Shown in pieces: positions 1 through 4,811 of a stretch of DNA of 5,640 bases (position 1 is its first letter; every line of letters starts with the position of its first letter). The stretch is taken from contig CBDULX010000195.1 of NCBI GenBank assembly GCA_965368175.1, positions 1 to 5,640 of the forward strand. The letters are read 5' to 3'. The translations under genes and the position numbers were made by a program. The notes beneath the pieces are model-generated. The model did no database searches and was not told the DNA's origin. It saw only the letters and a list, made by a program, of their open reading frames with translations. The stretch comes from CBDULX01 sp965368175. Lineage in GTDB: Bacteria; Pseudomonadota; Gammaproteobacteria; SZUA-229.

Positions 1-1467
1 AAAAAATACAAGTATCTACCTGAACTGCTTAGCACTCCCCTGTATTTTGGAATACTCGCCGCAATTTTCGGAGCCTGGCAGTTATTTGGCAGTCATAAAG
101 AAGGCCAGTGGGATTATTATTCGTCGTCCCTTGCTGGCGCTATGTTTATTTTATTAATTACTATGCTGGTGCGCTGGTTTATTGCCCCTGAGGTTGCGGT
201 CATTAGCCAGATGATGGGTAAGGTCGGCAATACAGGCAAGTACATTCATAGTCTACTAGGCCTTAACTATGTCGTTATAGGTATTGTTGTAGGCATTATA
301 GTAGTCAATGTTTTCAAAGTACCTGACTGGGCACAAAACGGCGTCCGTCTATCGAGATTAGGACTAAAAACCGGCGTCATCCTTTTAGGCACCTTATACA
401 GTGCCGCAGAGCTGGTTAATCTGGGCGGCCTTTCGATTGTAATGATCGGTTTCTTTGTACTGGGCTCAGTAGGCCTTGTATTATGGATAGGTGCTCGCAT
501 GAAAATTCCAAATTCCATGGGCGGTGTGTTATCAGCCGGCATGGGAGTGTGCGGAGTATCGGCAACCGTTGCCGCAGCACCCGTAGTACAGGCCAAGTCC
601 GTTGAAATTGCCTATACCATTGGCACCATCCTCCTCTGGGGTGTGGGTTGTATGTTTGTATTTCCTGTCATTGGTAACCTGTTGAATATGACACACGTGC
701 AGTTTGGCGCATGGGCAGGCACCGGTATACTTAATTCAGCCCAGGTCGCAGGAGCCGCTCTGGCTTTTCAGCCCGATGGCATCGAAACACTTAAGGTCGC
801 TGAAATATTTAATATAACCCGTGTCCTGGTATTACCAATTATCGTTATCTGGTTAGCCGTCTGGTATGTAAGACGAGAAGAAACCGTTACTGCGCAGGTA
901 AATGTTGGACGGGTTATATTTGAAAAATTTCCAGTATTCGTACTTGGTTTTATTCTGATGTTTGCATTATCGACTACCGGTATGTTTGCACCGGCTAATC
1001 ATTACAAAGGCAAGTACTTTGCTAATACCACTGAAACAGGGTTCAAAGAAAGCAATTTACTAAAGGCAGGTGAAATTGCCACACTGAAGTCTGAATTATC
1101 GAAGGTGCAACGTGTCAATCGTCGTCAGGCCTTAGAGAGACTTATCGAGAATGGCAAAATCATGAGTATTGACGATGATGATACTTTACGCGGCCTGGTA
1201 AATGCCAAAGTCTTATCCAAAGATGCCGACAATATTCTAAAAGCTGCACACAAAGCCGTGCGTCATACTGCCAAGAAAATAAAAGTTTTTAGAAACTGGA
1301 TCACCTGGCTATTCGCATTTGGTCTGGTCGGACTGGGTATGCAAATTACTGTATCGGCCATGAAACAGGCCGGTGGACAACCCGCGGTTATTGGCGGCAT
1401 AGTCGGTTTACTTAAAGCTGTATTATCGCTGGTCGTTGTTATGCTACTGATTTCAGAAACCGTTTAG
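1..1467 (+). CDS. YeiH/UPF0324-family membrane transporter (putative sulfate exporter), 5'-truncated
   Basis: Inner-membrane multi-pass protein resembling the YeiH / UPF0324 (Cons_hypoth698) 'putative sulfate exporter' family; transport direction and substrate are not proven for most members. The frame is open from base 1, so the true start lies upstream: the ATG at 142 would cut into the hydrophobic N-terminus (segments at codons 14-32 and 47-62). 488 residues are visible, against roughly 350 for short YeiH proteins. Family-like features are the glycine-rich helices from codon ~82, the small-residue stretch GMGVCGVSATVAAAPVV (codons ~180-196), and the LNSAQVAGAALAF helix. Two hydrophobic segments follow a long polar insertion (codons ~330-428) that short members lack; the last reads GLVGLGMQITVSAMKQAG and then PAVIGGIVGLLKAVLSLVVV. 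I count about 10-12 membrane segments. It leads a close-packed gene cluster. The family call is firm; sulfate as substrate is only inherited annotation. Confidence 0.9.
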   Translation, partial: KKYKYLPELLSTPLYFGILAAIFGAWQLFGSHKEGQWDYYSSSLAGAMFILLITMLVRWFIAPEVAVISQMMGKVGNTGKYIHSLLGLNYVVIGIVVGIIVVNVFKVPDWAQNGVRLSRLGLKTGVILLGTLYSAAELVNLGGLSIVMIGFFVLGSVGLVLWIGARMKIPNSMGGVLSAGMGVCGVSATVAAAPVVQAKSVEIAYTIGTILLWGVGCMFVFPVIGNLLNMTHVQFGAWAGTGILNSAQVAGAALAFQPDGIETLKVAEIFNITRVLVLPIIVIWLAVWYVRREETVTAQVNVGRVIFEKFPVFVLGFILMFALSTTGMFAPANHYKGKYFANTTETGFKESNLLKAGEIATLKSELSKVQRVNRRQALERLIENGKIMSIDDDDTLRGLVNAKVLSKDADNILKAAHKAVRHTAKKIKVFRNWITWLFAFGLVGLGMQITVSAMKQAGGQPAVIGGIVGLLKAVLSLVVVMLLISETV

Positions 1468-1471
1468 GAAT

Positions 1472-1477
1472 AGGAGA
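1472..1477 (+). promoter_or_regulatory. Ribosome binding site of the 41-residue membrane protein
   Basis: AGGAGA lies 7 nt before the ATG at 1485. This strong Shine-Dalgarno match, just after the stop codon of the transporter gene, is the main reason to accept the very short reading frame downstream as a real gene. Confidence 0.75.
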
Positions 1478-1484
1478 ACTTAAC

Positions 1485-1610
1485 ATGACCGAACAACAGA
1501 AATTTGATCGCGGTTCGGCATTATCGATTTTCGGTAGTGACCGTAAAGAAGACCTTATTGCCCTGTTACTGGCACTGATCATTGCTTTCACGGTTTACTT
1601 CACCGTTTAA
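1485..1610 (+). CDS. Small single-pass membrane protein (41 aa)
   Basis: A 41-residue reading frame ends in TAA at 1608-1610. Residues 1-23 are polar and charged (MTEQQKFDRGSALSIFGSDR followed by KED). Residues 24-41 are one unbroken hydrophobic helix, LIALLLALIIAFTVYFTV, that runs to the C-terminus. This is the layout of a single-span inner-membrane mini-protein, probably with its N-terminus in the cytoplasm. It starts 17 nt after the transporter stop behind a strong ribosome site, so co-translation from the same mRNA is likely. A role as an accessory or stabilising subunit of the transporter is inference from position only. I do not recognise the family by name. The gene is short enough to be skipped by automatic callers; the ribosome site, the spacing and the sensible amphipathic design argue that it is real. 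Confidence 0.75.
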   Translation: MTEQQKFDRGSALSIFGSDRKEDLIALLLALIIAFTVYFTV

Positions 1611-1657
1611 TAATGAATAATCCTGTAACACCTGGTTGTGAATATTTGGGATAACAT

Positions 1658-2125
1658 ATGATAGCTGCACATAATATTCTTCTATCCAGTCATGGAACAG
1701 ATGGCGCAAAGGCTGCTGAAAGAATGGCTCTTGAAGCATGCCATAAAAACTCCCATCTGATGCATCTGCTGGTGGTTCCTGACTTCTGGAAACACATGAT
1801 GGGTGATGACTGGCTAAACAATGGCATCACCCGTGACCGATATGCTCGTTACCTGGAAAGTGAACTGGGACGTGAGCTAGATGAGCATATCGAGCGTGTC
1901 CGCAATCAGGCACAGAGCATTGGTATGACCTATACCAGTCAGATAATACTTGGCGAACCTGACAGTTGCCTGAGTGAGTGCTGTAACCAGGGCAATTTCG
2001 ACCTGGTTGTAGTAGGTTCCCAACGACCAAAAGGAAAAGCCGGTCTGAAATCACGCATGACAACAGATCGGGCGCTCAAATCGATAAAGACACCTCTGTT
2101 GATTGCACCCTACCCAGATGAATGA
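1658..2125 (+). CDS. Universal stress protein (UspA family) with degenerate ATP motif
   Basis: A 155-residue cytoplasmic protein with the single-domain Usp (Rossmann-like) pattern. Strand 1 is HNILLSSHGTDG (residues 5-16), followed by the helix AKAAERMALEAC and strand 2 SHLMHLLVVPDF (32-43). A long charged helix covers 60-88, then comes the strand TYTSQIILGEP (91-101) and the hallmark C-terminal block FDLVVVGSQ...KTPLLIAPY (114-152). ATP-binding members have a D in the first loop and G-2x-G-9x-G(S/T) near the C-terminus. Here the first-loop Asp position reads SSH and the late motif reads GSQRPKGKAGLKSRMTTDRA, without the second and third glycines in register, so ATP binding is doubtful (inference). 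ATG at 1658 has GGGAT at 1648-1652. The gene sits 47 nt after the mini-protein gene and overlaps the next gene by 8 nt, as expected inside one operon. Confidence 0.88.
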   Translation: MIAAHNILLSSHGTDGAKAAERMALEACHKNSHLMHLLVVPDFWKHMMGDDWLNNGITRDRYARYLESELGRELDEHIERVRNQAQSIGMTYTSQIILGEPDSCLSECCNQGNFDLVVVGSQRPKGKAGLKSRMTTDRALKSIKTPLLIAPYPDE

Positions 2126-2729
2126 GGAGCAAACCCCACCGGTAGATGGTGATGATGCAGCCTGGGTTTCATTTAAAACACCGTTAAAAAGCAGTGATTT
2201 AATCGCCTTCTGTCAGGATATATATCGATTATTAAGAATAAATCCCTACCTGGAATTTATTAACTGGCAACAGTTAACAAACAATCTATATCAACTTGAA
2301 GCTTTAAATATCAGCAATAAACCCGCCATATCTCTGAATCTCAATATTGAAGTAGAACCATTAGACGACGGAGTTCGTTTGAAATACAACCATGGCATAA
2401 AAGCCAGTACTTTATTCAGGGTTACACAGGAAACAGATGGAAGTAATCTTACGATTATTGACTCTTACGATACTTTGACCACAGATGAACGTATGCAAAG
2501 GTTAGACGAAGTCGATAAAAGCCTGGTCAAATGGGCCGAAGATATACAACAATACCTGATACGGTGGAATCGGTGGTCAAGATTTACACCCTGGCGATGG
2601 TACATGAAGTACATATGGCAGCCGATGAAACCTTCGGCGAGACGAATAACCTATATGTTATTGTGGATTAGCCTGGCAGAAATATCACTATTATTATTAG
2701 GCGCTGCCATTTACGTTATCGAATTTTAA
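2118..2729 (+). CDS. Membrane-anchored protein with possible START/SRPBCC-like domain
   Basis: I do not recognise a named family. I place the start at ATG 2118 (203 aa), inside the end of the Usp gene. A TTG at 2103 would add five residues but has no ribosome site. The 8-nt overlap (ATGAATGA) and the lack of a Shine-Dalgarno suggest translational coupling to the Usp gene. Residues 15-125 alternate helix and strand: VSFKTPLKSSDLIAFCQDIY, then RLLRINPYLEF, then several beta strands (ISLNLNIEVEPL, GVRLKYNHG, STLFRVTQ, NLTIIDSYD). The order of N-terminal strand and helix, 'RINPYLEF' segment and antiparallel strands resembles helix-grip START/SRPBCC ligand-binding domains; this is a fold guess. 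Residues ~146-175 are rich in Trp, Arg and Lys and probably lie on the membrane surface. Residues ~176-201 form one transmembrane helix. The soluble domain is therefore probably cytoplasmic, next to the transporter. Gene real: high confidence; function: unknown. Confidence 0.8.
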   Translation: MNEEQTPPVDGDDAAWVSFKTPLKSSDLIAFCQDIYRLLRINPYLEFINWQQLTNNLYQLEALNISNKPAISLNLNIEVEPLDDGVRLKYNHGIKASTLFRVTQETDGSNLTIIDSYDTLTTDERMQRLDEVDKSLVKWAEDIQQYLIRWNRWSRFTPWRWYMKYIWQPMKPSARRITYMLLWISLAEISLLLLGAAIYVIEF

Positions 2730-2863
2730 TAAATACAACCCAAACAACACGTTTTAAAAATTAATAAAGTACTGTTATAAATTACACCATCATTTATATA
2801 TCTACAACACCTCAACTTCATTTTTATCACTTCACTCAAGAAACCGCCCCATCCACCCAGTAA

Positions 2864-2888
2864 TGAAGTTAATAAAAAATTAACTTCA
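2864..2888. repeat. Perfect 10-bp inverted repeat (hairpin or operator)
   Basis: TGAAGTTAAT (2864-2873) and ATTAACTTCA (2879-2888) are exact reverse complements separated by five A residues. The repeat lies 135 nt after the membrane-anchored protein gene and about 180 nt before the PilZ-like gene. No T-run follows on either strand, so it does not look like a standard terminator. A protein-binding site or an RNA stem at the 3' end of the upstream transcript are alternatives. A further AACTTCA copy occurs at 2814-2820. Confidence 0.6.
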
Positions 2889-2978
2889 CCAGTTCTATAG
2901 GTAATCTTCCTTAATTAAATAAATGAGTGCGTTTTAATATGGGAATATTTACTATTTTTCAACTAATGTGTTCAATTT

Positions 2979-3007
2979 TTGATCAATCATCTGGATTGTT
3001 TTCTATT
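2979..3007 (+). promoter_or_regulatory. Weak candidate promoter for the PilZ-like gene
   Basis: TTGATC (2979-2984) and TCTATT (3002-3007) are each 4 of 6 matches to sigma-70 boxes with a 17-nt spacer, about 60 nt before the ATG at 3069. In DNA this AT-rich such a match can arise by chance, so it is only a plausible site. The first box lies inside the small palindrome TTGATCAA (2979-2986). Confidence 0.2.
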
Positions 3008-3068
3008 GTAAGTCACCGAGTTGTAATCGAAGCAGTAAAACCGTTGTATTCCTATACGGAGACTATTA

Positions 3069-3461
3069 ATGAATAACTTAAACAATGATGTATCTGCTGA
3101 GACAAAAATAGACGACTTCCTTGCAATGGGCGATATAGAAATAAAGATCCTGTTTTCATCTGACAATCCCGTATTACTCGGCAAAACATTTCAGTCTTCT
3201 ATCCACCAGATATCAAAAGAGAAGCTTCATCTCGAAGTGTGTCGAAAACTGGTATTAAATTCAGTTATTGACATGAGCGTATATTTGAAAAACAGTAATA
3301 AAAATTATCAACTAACTGGCAATGTTAGATCGTGTGACCCATCGGATAAAACCGATCATTACAAGGTCGCTATTGTGTTCAGGGAACGACAGGATCAGCC
3401 CACTGACTTTAGAGAATGGAATAAGGGATTTAGAAAAAACATTAAAAGTCAATTACAGTAA
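3069..3461 (+). CDS. PilZ-like small protein lacking the c-di-GMP motif
   Basis: A 130-residue soluble protein without signal peptide or membrane span. The region from about residue 40 to 107 has the order of a PilZ beta barrel: a strand and turn (TFQSSIHQISKEKLHLEV), a segment of the '..G..V.M.V.L' type (LVLNSVIDMSVYLKN), a strand with LTGNVRSC (82-89), and YKVAIVFRER (98-107), the usual 'yrvGv.F' close. Functional PilZ domains bind c-di-GMP through RxxxR and (D/N)xSxxG. Here no RxxxR precedes the barrel, and the second motif reads QISKEK (47-52), keeping only the Ser. If the fold is right, it is a non-canonical PilZ that probably does not bind c-di-GMP. GGAGA at 3058-3062 lies 6 nt before the ATG and fixes the start. 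The gene stands alone between an intergenic region and the mobile element that begins 38 nt after its stop. The gene itself is likely real; the fold assignment is moderate. Confidence 0.65.
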   Translation: MNNLNNDVSAETKIDDFLAMGDIEIKILFSSDNPVLLGKTFQSSIHQISKEKLHLEVCRKLVLNSVIDMSVYLKNSNKNYQLTGNVRSCDPSDKTDHYKVAIVFRERQDQPTDFREWNKGFRKNIKSQLQ

Positions 3462-3499
3462 TTATTCAGTATAAGGAAGAATAAAAATTCAAGATAGGG

Positions 3500-3529
3500 A
3501 TATCAATAGGGTCAGACACGATTGATTTA
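3500..3529 (+). repeat. Left terminal inverted repeat of the RAYT element
   Basis: The core is ATAGGGTCAGACACGATTGA (3506-3525 approximately). It is the reverse complement of 4478-4507 apart from three differences (at 3505, 3516 and 3526). It begins 38 nt after the PilZ-like gene stop. A second ATAGGG lies just outside, at 3494-3499. Confidence 0.85.
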
Positions 3530-3585
3530 GTAATTTACGTTACATATTTATTACATTAATATTTCATAATTGTAATTCTAAAATA

Positions 3586-3590
3586 GAGAG
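3586..3590 (+). promoter_or_regulatory. Weak ribosome binding site of the transposase
   Basis: GAGAG lies 5 nt before the ATG at 3596. It is a modest Shine-Dalgarno match, as would suit a transposase expressed at low level. The ATG is supported by the conserved N-terminus ARQPRFSLPGQPQHIIQRGN that immediately follows it. Confidence 0.5.
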
Positions 3591-3595
3591 CTAGC

Positions 3596-4306
3596 ATGGC
3601 GCGCCAACCGAGATTTTCACTCCCAGGGCAGCCTCAGCATATCATCCAAAGAGGTAATAATCGACAGGAAATTTTCAATTCAGACAGGGACTATCGTTTT
3701 TATTTGGATAAGCTTGAGGAAAAAAGCATAGAACACCAGCTATATATACACGCTTATGTACTTATGCCAAACCATACGCATATTCTGGCCACACCGTGTA
3801 CTGATAAAAGCGTAACCAAGGTACTACAGTCACTTGGACGTTGTTATGCACAGTACTACAATTACATCCACGACCGTACGGGCACTTTGTTTGAAGGTCG
3901 TTATAGAGCAACAATCGTAGAAACCGACACTTACCTGCTTAATTGTTACCGGTACATTGAATTAAATCCGGTTAGAGCTGGCCTGGCAAAATATCCATCA
4001 GAATATTTCTGGAGCAGTCATCGTTATAATGCATTGGGAATAGTGGACAAGGCAATCACACCTCATGACAAATACTTATCACTTGCCAGGAAATCCAGTA
4101 CTTGTTTCCATGAATATAACAAATTATTTGAATCTACTTTAGATGAAAAAACTATAGAAGAAATAACCGAATCTACAAACAAATCATGGGTGCTCGGCAG
4201 CAAGGACTATAAGAAAACTATAGAAAAAGTCCTTAATAGACGAACTTCTCCCAAGCCTAGAGGTGGGGATAGAAAATCCATAAACTGGAATGTAAAAAGC
4301 GCATAA
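3596..4306 (+). CDS. REP-associated tyrosine transposase (RAYT), HUH/Y1 family
   Basis: A 236-residue protein, complete for the family. RAYTs are single-domain HUH nucleases related to IS200/IS605 TnpA that nick single-stranded DNA through one tyrosine. The opening MARQPRFSLPGQPQHIIQRG is typical. The HUH metal site is H60-T-H62 in VLMPNHTHIL. The segment GTLFEGRYRA (96-105) is a family signature, and Y120 in CYRYIELNPVRAG (117-129) is the expected nucleophile, matching the 'YIxxNPV' segment of other RAYTs. The C-terminal half continues with WSSHRYNALG, a helical block (WVLGSKDYKKTIEKVL) and a basic tail RRTSPKPRGGDRKS, likely for DNA contact. No frameshift or missing catalytic residue is seen, so it should be active. 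It lies between matching inverted repeats, which are the probable substrate ends. Family assignment is near certain; current mobility is inference. Confidence 0.95.
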   Translation: MARQPRFSLPGQPQHIIQRGNNRQEIFNSDRDYRFYLDKLEEKSIEHQLYIHAYVLMPNHTHILATPCTDKSVTKVLQSLGRCYAQYYNYIHDRTGTLFEGRYRATIVETDTYLLNCYRYIELNPVRAGLAKYPSEYFWSSHRYNALGIVDKAITPHDKYLSLARKSSTCFHEYNKLFESTLDEKTIEEITESTNKSWVLGSKDYKKTIEKVLNRRTSPKPRGGDRKSINWNVKSA

Positions 4307-4477
4307 TAATTTTTAAATAACAAAGAATGTTGACTTTTTTTACTGTTTTCAACGATAACTAATTACGCTCCGTTTCATTAGCATTTCCTTTTACAATATA
4401 TTCTTATTAAACCAATTACTCCTGATATTTTTAAATTATTTTTTAATTTTTTCTACTAGCAACTTTATTCTATTTTT
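4307..4477. other. AT-rich non-coding tail of the RAYT element
   Basis: This is 171 bp between the transposase stop and the right inverted repeat. It is very T-rich on the + strand (for example the T-run at about 4334-4340) and holds no reading frame. A 5-bp GTTGA/TCAAC pairing at 4329-4353 is too weak to call a terminator. Such unequal AT-rich flanks are common between a Y1 transposase gene and its right end. Confidence 0.5.
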
Positions 4478-4507
4478 TAATTCAATCGTGCCTGACCCTA
4501 TCGATAT
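4478..4507 (-). repeat. Right terminal inverted repeat of the RAYT element
   Basis: On the + strand the core reads TCAATCGTGCCTGACCCTAT (about 4482-4501), the reverse complement of the left end with 27 of 30 positions conserved. The differences include G for A within the GGGTCAGRCACGATTG core. Just outside lies the palindrome AAGATATCTT (4516-4525). Confidence 0.85.
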
Positions 4508-4609
4508 TATTTCACAAGATATCTTTTCAATGTGTTAATTTAGCCGCCGTCTTGGCAAGTCAACAGTTTATTAGCAATTATCGTTTGACATTTATGCGAA
4601 GACTCAGAA

Positions 4610-4655
4610 GTAAATATTCAATCGACATTAATCAATACTACACTTGAATATTTAC
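4610..4655. repeat. Perfect 12-bp inverted repeat with 22-nt spacer
   Basis: GTAAATATTCAA (4610-4621) and TTGAATATTTAC (4644-4655) are exact reverse complements. They are 22 nt apart, so the centres of the two arms are 34 bp, about three helical turns, from each other. That geometry would suit a dimeric or looping regulator as well as an RNA stem. The repeat lies about 160-200 nt upstream of the secreted EF-hand protein gene. Confidence 0.6.
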
Positions 4656-4782
4656 ATATTATTAATGACATAATAAAAATATCAGAAATTATTATTTATG
4701 CATGTCCTTTTAATTCTGCATTACATCTTAATCTTGTTTCATTTATATCTATTTTCATTTTTGACTTTTTACATATTTATAT

Positions 4783-4792
4783 TGTGATCACA
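4783..4792. promoter_or_regulatory. Palindrome TGTGATCACA just upstream of the ribosome site
   Basis: A perfect 10-bp palindrome ends 4 nt before the ribosome site of the EF-hand gene. Each half equals a CRP half-site (TGTGA/TCACA), but CRP sites have six bases between halves and this has none, so it is not a canonical CRP site. Its place near the expected transcription start makes an operator possible. Confidence 0.3.
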
Positions 4793-4796
4793 TATC

Positions 4797-4803
4797 GAGG
4801 AGA
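4797..4803 (+). promoter_or_regulatory. Strong ribosome binding site of the secreted EF-hand protein
   Basis: GAGGAGA lies 8 nt before ATG 4812. It selects this start over the in-frame ATG at 4830, which would remove the basic N-terminal region of the signal peptide. Confidence 0.8.
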
Positions 4804-4811
4804 AATTAGTA

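Larger units (their letters stand above)
2730..3068. other. AT-rich intergenic region with no convincing gene
   Basis: About 340 bp separate the four-gene cluster from the PilZ-like gene. Both strands are full of stops. The one short + strand frame, 2939-3076 (45 codons), has no ribosome site and no recognisable pattern. The region holds a perfect 10-bp inverted repeat (2864-2888) and a weak possible promoter before the next gene. I see no stem followed by a T-run after the stop at 2729, so no classical terminator can be marked. Confidence 0.6.
3500..4507 (+). mobile_element. RAYT mobile element bounded by 30-bp inverted repeats
   Basis: A unit of 1008 bp has one transposase gene (3596-4306) between two terminal inverted repeats, 3500-3529 and 4478-4507, that agree at 27 of 30 positions. 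The left copy has 66 bp of AT-rich DNA before the transposase ATG and the right copy has 171 bp after its stop. HUH/Y1 enzymes act on single-stranded ends and normally leave no target duplication, so boundaries are taken from the ends of the repeat match and could be off by several bases. The intact gene and the well-preserved ends suggest either recent arrival or maintained function. Confidence 0.8.
4508..4811. other. AT-rich leader upstream of the secreted EF-hand gene
   Basis: This is 304 bp without a gene on either strand. It contains a perfect 12-bp inverted repeat (4610-4621 / 4644-4655), a TTGACA box at 4585-4590 without a well-spaced -10 partner, a perfect 10-bp palindrome (4783-4792) and the ribosome site of the next gene. 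The promoter of the EF-hand gene should lie here, but no single pair of boxes stands out from the AT background. Confidence 0.55.

Noticed and set aside
267..596. 109-codon open frame on the minus strand inside the transporter gene
   Set aside because: It is fully covered by a gene with strong family evidence. Its protein is rich in Thr, Pro and Ile with no recognisable pattern, as expected of a shadow frame.
1827..2063. 78-codon minus-strand frame inside the Usp gene
   Set aside because: Complement of a well-supported gene, with no ribosome site and no recognisable motif.
2939..3076. 45-codon + strand frame overlapping the PilZ-like start by 8 nt
   Set aside because: The overlap resembles a coupled leader peptide, but there is no ribosome site before its ATG and no recognisable sequence, so chance is more likely.
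2987..3184. 65-codon minus-strand frame across the start of the PilZ-like gene
   Set aside because: It overlaps the better supported + strand gene and its ribosome site, and has low-complexity AT-driven composition.
3329..3345. Partial match to the RAYT inverted repeat (ATCGTGTGACCCATCGG) inside the PilZ-like gene
   Set aside because: It needs gaps to align and is explained by coding sequence for R-S-C-D-P-S-D. It is probably coincidence.
3590..3605. GCTAGC and GGCGCGCC restriction-like sites around the transposase start, as a sign of cloning
   Set aside because: The bases encode the normal RAYT N-terminus (M-A-R-Q) and a natural leader; no other vector-like sequence is present.
3490..4521. 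CAAGATA on both sides of the RAYT element (3490-3496 and 4515-4521) as a possible target duplication
   Set aside because: The copies lie at unequal distances from the inverted repeats (3 and 7 bp), and HUH/Y1 transposases do not normally make target duplications.
4585..4616. TTGACA (4585-4590) with TAAATA (4611-4616) as a promoter
   Set aside because: The 20-nt spacer is too long, the -10 box is poor, and it is over 190 nt from the next gene in AT-rich DNA. Not supported as a promoter.
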